NCBI GenBank assembly: GCA_027924585.1
Contig: BSBM01001444.1
Coordinates: 2,914,001 to 2,978,000, forward strand
Direction of reading: 5' to 3'
Length of the DNA: 64,000 nt
Source of the DNA: Larix kaempferi
Taxonomy: Eukaryota; Streptophyta; Pinopsida; Pinales; Pinaceae
Under the pieces are notes generated by a model. It was not told where the DNA came from. It did not search any database and saw only the letters and a program-made list of their open reading frames with translations. Positions 1 through 11,749 of the stretch are shown here, piece by piece. Numbering within the stretch: the first letter of the stretch is position 1; each line of letters begins with the position of its first letter. The position numbers and the translations under genes are program-made.

Positions 1-54
1 GATGGATTACTGGTTCATTTTTCTGACATTATGATGGATTACTGGTTCATTCAG
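1..54. repeat. Two copies of a 19-bp word at the window edge
   Basis: The word gatggattactggttcat begins at position 1 and again at 33, separated by a short T-rich piece. The second copy runs straight into a possible splice acceptor (attcag at 49-54), so this is probably the 3' end of an intron of the gene that follows. The element is cut by the window edge. Confidence 0.5.
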
Positions 55-2393
55 GACCGTGGAAAGGCACCTGCTGCTTCCACGGCGTCGGTTCATCGTG
101 GACACTCACCGGCCATAACACCGCATCAGGTAAGTGTTAGTGCATAATAGTAACTTAATTTTCATTACAATATCGATATTTGAATGATGTTAAAATTATA
201 TTGCTTAATTTAATTTATTGTTTGCTGAATTTAGTCACGTGCACACGATCTGGGTGATGAGGGGTTTGAGGAAGAGATTTTCTATTCCACTGACCCACTG
301 CACACTTTTGGAGTAGCCTTGAAAAAGGAAAACATAGAAATGCTTGCCTTGGCTCGCAAAAAGCCCTTGGCACAGGAGAACAAGGCAAGGATTCTAGAGC
401 TGCAAGATCAAATAAAATCTTATGGGGTAAGTGGCATCTTCACAAATTTTGTTAAGCTATGTTGTGATTTCATATCTGATATTATGTTTTTTATTATTCC
501 AAATGATCTAATAAAGTAAAGTTTATTGTTTGTAGGATTTTTTAAAACTCGTGACTACAGAACCTGCCGAGACAAGTATAGGTAGCAGTGATGCTCCAAT
601 GCAGCGAAAAAGAAGCAATGTACCAATGAGGCTTTTTGGAACTCCTGCGATTGGCCTCGAATCCATTGATGATGGCACTTATGAGAGAGAGCATGATGCC
701 ATGCCGGAGCATGATGAGACGGAGCCTAGGACTCCACATGACTCTGGAGATGAACATACTGTAGACGACCAGGAAACTTTTCCTGGAGCAACACGAGTTA
801 AAAGCACTGGATCACTGGATCTCACCTTTCTGGTGGATGACTCTTGTGTTCCTATCAAGATTCAGAAAATTGTTGGTATTTATCCATTAATTTATTGATT
901 TTAATCATGAAATTGAAATAGACATACGTTGAAATTATTATAAATTAATGGATTACATGTTTTTGCAGGAAACAATGTCTTCTACAGGCATTTGACTGAC
1001 AAAGCCTTGGAGTTGTTTGGACCCACCATTCGCACACGATGGAATAGCCAAGATAGCACTAAGAGAGATTAATTGATGGACCACATAGTCAACTTCTTCG
1101 GCAATACTTTCAACAGGAAAGTTGTTGCAAGGTTAGCCGGTAAGAATTTGAAATATACCAGGGCCCAATATAGGGAAAGATTGCAAGCTGAACTTAGGCA
1201 TGAGTGCCCTCCCATGGTTCCTGAGAAAGAGTGGAAGGCACTCATAGATGATGCAAAGGAGAACTTGCAAAAAAAACAAGGAAAACAACCACAGCCTGGT
1301 AAAGCAAGGTACAACATATATCATCTTTTTACTGAAATAAGCTCAATTATTTTTTTCTTTTTTGTTTTAAGTAAGATTTTTGATATCTAAGGTTTTTCAA
1401 AATTTTCATATATAGGCTACCTAACACCTCCAAAGCAACCAAGGCTAGAATGGAAAAGCACGGGCAACATAGATTGGGACAGGGTGGCTATAGAAAACTA
1501 AGAGCAAGAATCGTAAGTATGAAATGATTAATTGTTGGGAATATTTATTTAACAGTACCGAACAAATATATGATTTTGATACTGGAAATTTTAAAATGTG
1601 TTATCATTCACTGCAGGGAAATACGTTCCAAGTTGGTGCCACCGAGGAAGACCTAAAGCTTGGTTTCAAGTTTGGTTTTAAAAGTGTGGTTGAACACTGG
1701 AAAAGCTTGGGGTAGACTCCAATCTCCCCAATGACGCAAATGCAGGTATATCACCAATTGTAGTATACTATTAAAGTCTATTCAGTACTTCTGATTATAT
1801 CACCCATAACTAATCATTTATGTTTGTCTTTAAGCAACAATGCAACTGCAGCAGTGAATCTAGCGGTACTCAGCAAGTACATGTTGATGTTGGGGTGCAT
1901 ATGTCCCATGATGGCGTGGAGAATAGTGTCCATTCTGGTATGTATGCTTTGGAAATAGAAATATCTACTGTGATTAGATATATATATTTCCTGACGTATA
2001 CTTATAAATTTTCTCCTTTCAATGGAAGACCATGCAGCTCGGGAGCATGAACTGCAAGAGGAAACAACTAGACCTCCAATTAACACCCCAGTTGTCACAT
2101 CTACAGAGACTGGTAAAGAGAAATATTGTAATTTTAATCAAAATAATGAAATATTTATTTCAATAATATTTCAATGTCATATATATATGCTGATTTTCAT
2201 TGTTGCAGTTCACACCCCTTCAGAGCTGCCTCCACGCCCTGCTCAGCGACATACAAGAAGTGGCATAAATGAGGGCATGGAAACACAAACAATAATAGGA
2301 GATATCGCAATAAATACTGCGCCAATTGATGATTGCGATACCGTACTCGCAACTTTTTACAATGCAAAAAAACAGAAATCAATGAAAAAGTAG
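55..2393 (+). pseudogene. Nine-exon En/Spm transposase_24-like gene, two in-frame stops
   Basis: Nine exons can be joined on +: 55-129, 235-426, 536-875, 969-1308, 1416-1512, 1617-1745, then exons starting near 1835, 2029 and 2209, ending in TAG at 2391-2393. Every intron is GT-AG and the phases agree across each junction, so this was a real spliced gene. The middle (exons 4-6) reads like the conserved part of plant Ptta/En/Spm transposase_24 proteins: RKVV and ECPPMVPEKEW in exon 4, then NTSKATKARMEK and LGQGGYRKLRARI in exon 5. The exon 3 protein is acidic and probably disordered. Two stops interrupt the frame: TAA at 1067-1069 and TAG at 1713-1715, with coding-like sequence after each. The 5' end lies outside the window. 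The alternative is a domesticated or host gene of unknown function; family assignment is by pattern only, whereas the exon structure is well supported. Confidence 0.6.
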
Positions 2394-5300
2394 ATGCAAC
2401 ATAAATTCATGACTTGTATTTTGATGGATATCGACGTTATTAGTATGAAACTTTGTTAGTATGTAACATAGATAACTTTTATTTGGTATAGTTAAGAGGT
2501 ACTTATCTTTTATGTGATGCTCTTAGGAATTTTCCCATTTATATCTTTTATTTTCTTAGAATTTGAATTTTAAATTTAAATGTCATCACAAGTCATTGTA
2601 TGCTTGTTTATAATTATTTTGTATTTTAATATTCAAATTTTGTGTTTTCTCACACATTATAATTTCATTGCTTATTTACTTCTGCTGCATATGTTATAAT
2701 TTGATTATTGCCCATTACATCTCAAGGACCAAATTCAGCACATGGACCATAGAGGAGTGCTGAAGTTGATAGAGATCAAAATTATGTTATAAAATATTTT
2801 ACTGTTGCTTTAGCACTAGTCAGAAATTTGGATGGTAATTGTGATGAAATTTTGCTTTTGTAGACCATATTCCTAAATTGAAAGGTAACACAGGTGGCTT
2901 TTATTTTCTATAGTACAAGGTACTTATATGTTATGTGATGCTATCAGGATTGCATAGAGAGAAATAAGGGATATTTTTATTTGGCATCCCACCACCCTTC
3001 CTTATACTGTGATGATGAACTTTCAGGTTATATGGAACGGCTGTACATTTGAGAGAGATATGACTGGTTGTACCTTCGCCACCTTGATTGAGCTATGATT
3101 GGTCTTGTGGTACCTTATCTTTCACTTGTGTTTAATGGGGTCATTTACCCTCCTTCAGTAACTTTTTTAAAACCACCTTGTTGAAGTTTTGCTCTTATAG
3201 AGTACTATGGTTGTTTGGCCACATTTGGAGCATACCCTTGGTTCTAAGGGTCATGGGTCTTCTACTACCCACACCTATGTTATGACCATTGTTTATATTT
3301 TCTTATTTTATGACCATTGTTTATATTTGTACCCACACTTCAGATCTGATTTTTGGTTTAATGTTGACGTGGAGATCTTCAACTATACCTCTCTTATTGT
3401 TATATGATCAATATGTTTATTTTATTACATGTTACTGATTGAGTTATTAAATACTTGTACCTTCCCCACCTTGATTGAGTTATTATTGGACTTGTGGTAC
3501 CTTGTCTTTGACTTGTGGTTAATGCGGTCATTTACCCTCCTTCATTTTTTTATACCACCTTGATGAATTTTTGGTCTTATAGAGTACTTGACTTTGATGA
3601 GTTGTGGTGTGTTGATAGTCACTTCTCTTGTGCTGAGACTTGGTTGAAGTTTATAATTTTTGTGACTTTATTTGTGTTGAGTTATGTACTATGCTTGACT
3701 GTCATTGACCTAGTCAACTCCAGTCATTTCTCTCTCTCTGGTTTGTACACACCCTCTTGTAGGGTCAGCTGGTTCCTAGAGAAGATTGGCCTCTCCGAGG
3801 AACAAACAGTATTTTCTGAAAGTAACACTTCTGAGTATATTTTCAAGAATGGTTTCACACCCAGGTTGGTATCTTCAACTATATCTTTTTTTTGTTATAT
3901 GATATATATGTTTATTTTATTACATGTTATTGAATATTAGTTTATCATTTTAGTTTGCTTGTCAGTGTAACTCATTATAATCTGTTGATATGGCAGTTAT
4001 GAATATACCAAAGAGCCTGTGTTAAGAATTTACTGGTTGTACATTTGGAGTTCTTGGTTACAAGAGGTAAGTATGCATGTAAAACTTAGTGATCATCTGT
4101 TAGGTAGACTTAGATAATCTTTGCTTATTTGGAAAATGATAATGCATTCTTTTTCCAATTCTTAAGAGCTTGGTTTCAAATTTGCATCTAGGGATGAGAG
4201 TTGTCCATATTATCAGTATAAACAACTTGGGTATCATTTGGGGTGTCAGGTGATTAACCATATATCCCTTGTTTGTTAGTTTCCTGATCTTATGATTCTT
4301 GTGTAAACACATGTATCGATTACCATATCACAGTGTTTAAGATGTTGATTTCCTTAAGTTGTAAGAATCTGAGAAAGAAAATAAAGATGATGGGTTAGCT
4401 TGGCATAGTCAATTACAGATTTTATAATTTCCTTCATTCCCTTACGCAAATGATTCCATGAACGAAATTTTTTCTGGTGCACAATACCATAAAATTGATT
4501 TCCTTAAGTATTGATTTCATGGGATAGAGTCTTCTTTTTTCAATTGTTGTATTGAAAAAAACATTATAAGTGGTATGATAACCATATACACTAGTAATGT
4601 TTCCTTTGGTTATTTTGGGTGCTGAGGGTAACTTGGGGAAACAAGGAATGCAATATATTGGTTTATTTAGTAGCTGTTGATTGAAGGAGACATTAGCAGT
4701 CACCTACAGGACTTATTCTACACTGTTGAGTATTCACTACTTCATTAATATCAAATTGTGGTCTTTTATGAACAATCTGGGCATTGTGGTCTTTTACAAA
4801 TTGCAAGCTACATAAATTCTGGTGGTTACCGAAAGTTGGAGTTTCGATGGCGATTGGGAAATTCCATTATACATGAAAACTATCGGAGTAGGGAATTCTA
4901 TAAACTACATTATACAGGCAGTCCAGTATTTTTCATTTTTCTCCCAAACGCCAAATGATCTTTGTGCACTTTTTATTTGAAATGAAATCTTAATCAAATA
5001 AATAACTCAGCAAAAAGTGTCATGTTTGTACCTCCATGTCTTAATCATGTTCAACTACTCCTTATGCTTTTGTTGCAAGATTTGAACCTTCAAACACCTG
5101 TTCTTCTTTTTCAATTTGTTGAGCTATTTGCATAGGTCTCTAGGATATTTGTCCTTGGTCAAAGTATGTTCTGCATAGTTTCCATTCTGGTATGTATGCT
5201 TTCCAGTGAAATTGTGCATTGAGAGTACTGTTGCTATTGCATCTGGAGTGAGATTTTTTGGATGATTTTTGGTGCGTGATCCTTCCATAATAGTGAGAAG

Positions 5301-6940
5301 TGATACCATTGAGTTACGTATCAGTCCTCCTGAAGAGAAGCATTGTGTTGTGCATTGATGAACTGAGTTGAATACTAGTGAATGGACCTAAGTGGAGTGT
5401 TCCAAATGTGAACTGGAGAAAACCCAACGGAGAACCCTAATATGTGTGTCCTTTTATCTATTACTCCGTGAAAAACCTAGTACAAATATTTCTGCAACTG
5501 TGTAGAGTTATTGATATTGCTGAAAATTCCCTCTATTGGTGCGAATTTCCCTATGAAGTTAACATTGTTTGATGTTGTGGGTGAAACCTCAGCTAGTGAA
5601 GACCTCTCTCCAAGCTGCGGTGATGACTGGAAAGTTGGAACAAATTGAAACAATGAAGATGGTGAGAACCCTAGACCATTCTACTTCTACATTTTTTGAG
5701 AGCTATGCAGACTGCCTCACTTCTTTTGAAGAGCTAAAAATTGGTTCCATTGGTTGTGCATTGGGTGAGTGGTAACTAGTGGAATTGGATTTATTTTTAT
5801 ATCACAATGATTGCATGGTGAAAATGTGTCACAATTATAAGAGTCGGAGTGTGTGAGACTGGTGAACCATTAAGTGTTGGACAACTTGATATCGTGGTGA
5901 CTCCATTGTGAAGACTGGTAATGCCACCTTGTGGAGTGAAAGCCTTGGAGAATTCCATATCTATCAAAGTATCATAATCCCAATGGAAAGAATATGAAGG
6001 ATCATTGGAGCCATGTGGAAACCCCAAACTACAATGATACTAGGGTGACTGGTAAATGTGTTGATCCCACTCTTCCACATTTGGCTTAAATCTTCATTTT
6101 TAAAGGACTGCTTATACCTGGAGTGCAAACTATGGACTGATATTACCTTTGTGGAAGACTGTGTTAGGGCACTAGAAATTTTGGAGACTTATAGCATTCA
6201 AATAAAAGTGGCGTGAACCCTAGATTCATTCCATTTTGATGGATCCTTCAAAGTCGACCTTTCTTGAATTTATGTTGTAACACAATGCAGCTAGATTATT
6301 GAAGATTATGGATGTTGGAGCTATTGTTACACCAAGATTGCATGAGGAAGAATAATATCAAATATAATGCTCCATCACTTGCAATGACTTTTGAATGTTG
6401 TCTTTTGATCCATATGTGAGTATCCCGTCAATGATATTCTTAATTGGATAGTCAAAAGATTGAAATATGCAATGGATAGTTTCAAGTAGGGATCACAATG
6501 TCTATAAGCTACTTCAATATTGTTAAGAATGTTGTCGCTGGGCCACCTCAATATTACTGAGAATGAGGTTGTTTTGCATTGATGAAAATGATAGAAATAA
6601 TTCCTTATTTATAGTTAATTTTCTTAACCATTGTTTGACTATTTATTTCTAGGAGGCGTGTTGTATAGAATATATATATTGGAATTGGTGTCCATAATCA
6701 AAGAGTGTTGATAGAAATGCAAGTGATGTGTTTGCTTAGTTGAAGAATTTTCAAGATTGCATTGACTTTTTTCTCCAACGACATGGATTAGCATAAAATA
6801 TTATTGTAGATATAACTTCTCATGTTGCTTATATATTGCAGAGATTGTAGCAACTTATATTGTTCCTTGACATATGGTTTCTCGAAAATGATTCTAGGAT
6901 TTCCATTTAGTCTGCTTTATTTTTTTTTAACACTTCCAGG
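2394..6940. other. Gene-free AT-rich stretch with internal duplications
   Basis: No recognisable gene was found. The stretch holds diverged direct repeats: 3068-3206 recurs at 3455-3588, and about 63 bp from 3375 recurs at 3871-3933, so a larger unit of roughly 0.4-0.5 kb was probably duplicated here. A 141-codon open frame at 3515-3940 covers these repeats, is rich in Phe and Leu and matches nothing known to me. The rest, to 6940, contains only short chance frames. Confidence 0.4.
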
Positions 6941-6944
6941 TATG

Positions 6945-7200
6945 GTCAATATATCGACGAACATTCAGGTAGACTATAGAAAATATTTCCACGCTGATGC
7001 TGAACCTGACATGAAAGTTAGAGAATCGATGCATGGATACTGAGATGAACATTCATGGAACTATAGAAAATGTTTCCACGCAGATGCTGAACCTGCCACG
7101 AAAGTTAGTGATTCGATTCGTGTATACTGCGACGCACTTTCATGGTAGGTTTGGCATATGTGTGGAAATTTATAGAAGATGTGCGTCGATATAGCGACGA
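6945..7200. repeat. Tandem and inverted repeat block, possible transposon subterminal region
   Basis: A unit of about 85-90 bp beginning near 6957 (tagactatagaaaa.. tttccacgc) recurs from about 7050. Inside the second copy, 7073-7105 is the imperfect reverse complement of 7136-7168 (27 of 33 positions by eye), leaving a 30-bp loop, so a hairpin can form. Motifs of the form CCACGAAA and its reverse complement recur through this block and the next. Mixed-orientation short repeats like this are typical of CACTA/En-Spm subterminal regions, but I see no CACTA terminus. Confidence 0.5.
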
Positions 7201-7351
7201 AAATTCATGGGCGGTTTCAAATTCTGAAGATCTGAGAACTGTTGTATAGGTGACACGTGGCCAATGGGGAGCGTTGCTATTGCCACGACTGTGAATCTTT
7301 GTCCCTATATCCACGAAACGATAGCCACGAAAAAATGAAACTCGAATCGTT

Positions 7352-7439
7352 GCAATTACAATGAAAAATCGTGGCAATTACAACGAAAAATCGTGGCAAT
7401 TACAACGAAAAATCGTGGCAATTACAACGAAAAATCGTG
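7352..7439. repeat. 22-bp tandem repeat, four units
   Basis: Units start at 7352, 7374, 7396 and 7418 and are nearly identical. Each contains ACGAAAAATCGT, whose ACGA and TCGT arms are inverted around an A-run. The sequence continues the CCACGAAA/TTTCGTGG theme of the block just upstream, so both may belong to one decayed DNA transposon. Confidence 0.8.
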
Positions 7440-8271
7440 GCAATTTTGACCATATGTACTAGTGATACCTCTTTGGTTACTTCGATTGAATGGAATATAA
7501 GGCAAGGAGGAACGACCTCACAGGAAATATTGAACCTTGCAGACCGGTGGACTCTTAGATCTTCACTTGTCGGGTATGTCATTCAATCAACTGGCAAGAT
7601 AGACAATTCATTCCCTCAATCTTTAATTGCAGCGATGATTATGGCCGAGATGGGCCTATCGAAAGTCCACAACATCTTCTGATAGATTTGCGTGCGAGTT
7701 TTGTTTTGGAAAGCATGATCTCTCTGAGGCTCAAAAAATGTTGGATGGTTAAATACATGCATAGTTCCACAAGAAGCCCAGATTCCCTGAGGAGAAAATG
7801 GCAAGAATACCCTCAGCGCTAGTGATAGGGTTTCACGACCTTGAAATAAAAACAAGATCAATAAAGAAGCATTTGCAGCAGTGAGTGAGATCATTGCAGT
7901 GGGGGATTCACTCTCAGTTAAAGAGGCCAATATCTTCAACCTCAGCGTGGTATTGTTTTCTAACTAAGCCGAATTAGAATCCAACGATTCCAAGTGACCG
8001 AAACAATTCTGAATACACTGTTTGGTATGTCTGTTTATGAGAGGTTGTATCTGGCCAAGTTTAGTGAGTGTATCCCTCTTAGAGTTTACCTGGGTTGGTA
8101 TCCATATATTTTTATGAAAGTTTCCTTGCACATTGTGGTATTGGCAAAGAAAAGAAGACAAAACCAAATAAATGCATTTGATGTATTCAAGATGTATAAG
8201 GCTGCAGTAGAAAATAAATCCCGCGGAAGTTCTCTGGATAGAAAATAGGCATGAACCTAGAGGCAAACAAA

Positions 8272-8475
8272 GATGTTGAAGGAAGTAGAAGGTCATTAGT
8301 AGAGATGGTGAAGAGTATGTTGCAAGGAAACTCACTTCCATACAAATATTGGGCAGAAGCAGTGCATAGAGCAGTTTATTTGCTGAACATGAGTCCCACC
8401 AGAGAAGTGAAATAAGTCACACCTGAGGCACACCTGAGGAGGCATGGTCCTGCAGGAAACCAAGGTAAGACACTT
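8272..8475 (+). pseudogene. Ty1/Copia integrase relic
   Basis: One frame reads RSLVEMVKSMLQGNSLPYKY, WAEAVHRAVYLLNMSPTREV and then a TAA stop near 8414, followed by TPEAHLRRHG-like residues. This matches the C-terminal part of the Copia integrase core, where the usual pattern is RT(L/I)xEMxRSML, a PxxFWAEAV motif, and AVYLLNRxPT. Only about 65 residues are recognisable. The catalytic DDE residues, reverse transcriptase and LTRs are not identifiable nearby. It is an inactive fragment of a Copia polyprotein. Confidence 0.7.
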
Positions 8476-8479
8476 CACA

Positions 8480-10440
8480 ATCTTTGGCTATATTTTTTAT
8501 TTGTTAATTCTGGAAGAAAAGACAATATGAGTAAACTAAAAGCCAGGTGGAAAAAATTTGTTTGTGCATTATTCCAATCAACCAAACGCATATAGGCTTC
8601 TAGATCACATCAACCAAAGGCATATACGCTTTGATGTGATCTTCTTGTATATTCAGTGTAATAGAAGATGCATTTTCTTCGAAAAATATTCCATCTCAAT
8701 TTTTTTCATTATACATGAAAATCACAAGAACATTGGAATAAATTATAACATAGGAGATAAACCCAAGCATTTGGTAATCACAACATAAAAGAATAGGAAA
8801 CATGCAGTCAAACAACACCTGGAAAAAGAAAAGTATTCAAATGGTTAATAATTGTCTAGAAAAAGAACATAGTTAGACAAGCATCACAAGAAAGGAACCC
8901 ATAATCCATGCATATTGATTTGAATGCCCTCCAAATCTCTCAACCATAGATCATGATTGCATAGTGCTAGAATCGTTTAATGTCTCAAAAGGAAATGTTA
9001 TAGTACAACATCCCAAACAAATCTTTTGGATGTCTTGATATTCATGAATTTGTCATAGAATTGATTTAAACAGTTCCAAGTAGCCATAGCATTTGTAGTG
9101 TTATCCTTTTAAAAAATGAGGAGCTAACAACTTTGTCATTTGAATGTCAACAAAATTCTCACAGGACAAAAGCTTTTGAAGTTTAGCATCACAAATTATC
9201 TTCCCTTTAACTAGTGGGTCCTGCAAAGAAAACCATCATAGACTTAGATTGTTGCAACAAAACACATTTTTAAGCATCTGAATCATCAATTGAAGAATAA
9301 AGACAACTTTATATGTTGAAGAATAAAGCCAACTTTGGGGAATTCAATGGCTAAACAATAAACATCCTAAAAGACTATGCATTTGTCCTATGAACCAATT
9401 CAAATTGTTGATTTGTCTGTTGATAGAAGGGTTTCTTATATGGAGCTTGTCTTCCTTTAATGAACATAGTGTACTTAAAGTGACCAAGAAATGTAGAAAT
9501 TAGAACTATCCTTTCATATTTGATCATTGCTTATGGCAAGGTGTTTTCATAAACTTATCCACATTATCATAACCCTACATGTTTTCCAATGTATTAAATT
9601 TTCTATTATCAATTGAATCCTTCAATTAAAAGGTCCACACATTGGTGATATCAATCTACCTCATGAGGATATGCTACATCTCCATATTGATTATGGAGAC
9701 ATGGCACCCTCACATCCCATTACAGTGACATTAATTGTACACATGGGCACCTTTCATCATCGCCCTCCACACTAAAATTTCTCAATTTTTTCCTTTGTAC
9801 TTCACCATTTAGTTCGTTTCATCATTCACAACTTACTCCATTTTGTGCATTCCTTCCCGCATGTTGCATGGGGATCCTTGCCAGCAACAATTAAAAGTAT
9901 TCTTCCTGTGAGCATGGATTTTTGTTGTCAAGCATCTCTATACTGATATTTATGATTAGATATGTGATGCAGGGGTATATTTGAAATAGCTAAGTCCATA
10001 GATGCACTAGGGGAGCATGGAATGGTGATTGCATGACTGAGAGCATGCCACGGAAGATGAAAGGTCACAATGGATTCAAAGTTTTAAACTATGGGAAAAA
10101 ATATGAATGTTCCAGCTAAAATTGAAGTGACAAAAATGAATCTGAAGAATCCCAGTAGATGCTGAAAACTTAGATTGGACATGGAGAGATGTAGGGGTAA
10201 GATGAAGAGTTTAGGAAAGTTTGGTGGTGATCTAATGAATGGATGATAAGGATTGTTGTCATTTGAATTGGGTTATTGATTCCATAGCCAGATAATCCTA
10301 AAAGATAGAGAGTTAGTTGTAGAAGGTTCATGGAGCACTAGAGTAGAATGTTGAGGCGCACATTATCATGGAGCACTAGAGTAGAGCGTTCATGGAGCGC
10401 TAGAGTGAAAGCATTTTATCATTCAGAGAAACTATGTTGT
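8480..10440. other. Gene-free AT-rich stretch
   Basis: No gene or RNA recognised. Near the end, a short GAGC-rich word (catggagcactagagtag) recurs at about 10328, 10368 and 10393 with small changes, probably a minor tandem amplification. Confidence 0.4.
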
Positions 10441-10570
10441 TCTGGTGCATTTTTATTTTTGGCTTGTGAGAATTGGTAATTTTTATTTCAAGTCAGTGCA
10501 TAATGAGCTATCACATTTGGCATTGAATTTGAATAATAACTTGTTCATTTTTATATATGTTAATGTGAAG

Positions 10571-10989
10571 GCTGGCAGGATAGTCAAGCAAATATACTCA
10601 GTCTTGCCAATATATGATAAAATTGTTCCTGCTTTGCTTGATGTGGGTGTTTTCAAGTTGCCTGAAGTTTGTACATTTACCTTGGGGGTTCTTGTTGGTC
10701 CTATGTTGGCCAAACCTACAAAAGGAGTTTTGGAGATTTTGGATAAATTTCAGGACATGAAATTTACTTGTGAGTATAAGTATGATGGGGAGCGTGCACG
10801 AGTAAGATTTTTTGGGATGATGGCCATCTATGTTATGTTGTAGTTCACTCACAGTTCTGATGATTTAATATTTTTTCCAAATATGTGGAGGTAGATTCAC
10901 TACATGGGAGATGAGTCTGTTGAGATTTACAGTCGGAATGCTGAGTGTAATACTGGGAAGTTTCCAGATATTGTAGATTTTATTGGAAG
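10571..10989 (+). CDS. LIG1: DNA ligase 1, two internal exons (partial)
   Basis: Two exons of ATP-dependent DNA ligase I, the nuclear enzyme that seals nicks between Okazaki fragments and in excision repair. Exon one (10571-10801) encodes IVKQIYSVLPIYDKIVPALL, then VGPMLAKPTKGVLEILDKF and FTCEYKYDGERAR. The lysine of motif I (KYDGER), which takes the AMP, is codon 10778-10780. A 93-bp GT-AG intron (10802-10894) follows in phase 0. Exon two (10895-10989) continues with IHYMGDESVEIYSRNAE and NTGKFPDIVDFIGR, ending at GTAAGT. Both exons are open, both splice junctions are canonical, and the order matches plant LIG1. I found no other ligase exon anywhere in the window, so this is either part of a gene with very long introns reaching beyond the window or an isolated captured fragment. 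Identity is secure; function is not. Confidence 0.8.
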
Positions 10990-11589
10990 GTAAGTTTTTA
11001 TGAAGGTAGATTTTCATTTAGTATAGTGCAATGCTAGTAATATGTTATGGCATGCCCTTTGTTCTTTCTCGAAAGGTTCCAATTTTGAGATTTGTTTGCA
11101 ATACATTTAAATGTATGTTGCCTGATTCCGAATGTCTCTTATTCTTTAGATGACTTTATTATTATTTGTTTTCAAGGGTAAAATGGGATCCTTGCTTAGG
11201 TTAAAATTGCTTATATTCATTTGAAGTTATACATGTTTGTTACCATGGGTGAGATTTTGTTTGTAAAATATAGAGATGCAGTTTTAAGGGTCAATTATCG
11301 CAGTTTGTCTAGGTTTTCTATCTACATTTTACTTTCTCTGTGGTTATTGTTATGTTTCTGCTAGACCATGTCTTCAGTATGGTATTCATCATTATGTGCA
11401 TGTTCAGATTATTACCCTTTGAATGTTTACAATCAAAGAGGTTTCTATGATATTAACTTATAAATACACTTTTATTATGAAAAGCTTTACAAAATGGATG
11501 TTTGCAGGCTAGATTTCTTACTAGACATAAAAGAATGCCATGTATGGTTTGTTTTGAAATGGGGTAATGTTGATTTATGGATACCTATA
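10990..11589. other. Sequence after the ligase exons, no gene
   Basis: It begins with a good splice donor and is T-rich like plant intron sequence. I looked for the next ligase exon (the ILDCEVVAFD region) here and did not find it. Confidence 0.35.
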
Positions 11590-11749
11590 CATGACATTTG
11601 TCATTAATACGTTCCAGATAAGCTGATATATGAACTCATTGGCTCTGATTTTATTGTTGCCTGGAATTTCATGACATTTGTCATTAATCCGTTCCAGATA
11701 AGCTGATATATGAACTCATTGGCTTTGATTTTATTGTTGCCTGGAATTT
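11590..11749. repeat. 80-bp perfect-phase tandem duplication
   Basis: Copies lie at 11590-11669 and 11670-11749 with only about two substitutions, so the duplication is recent relative to the surrounding decay. Nothing codes across it with confidence. Confidence 0.9.
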
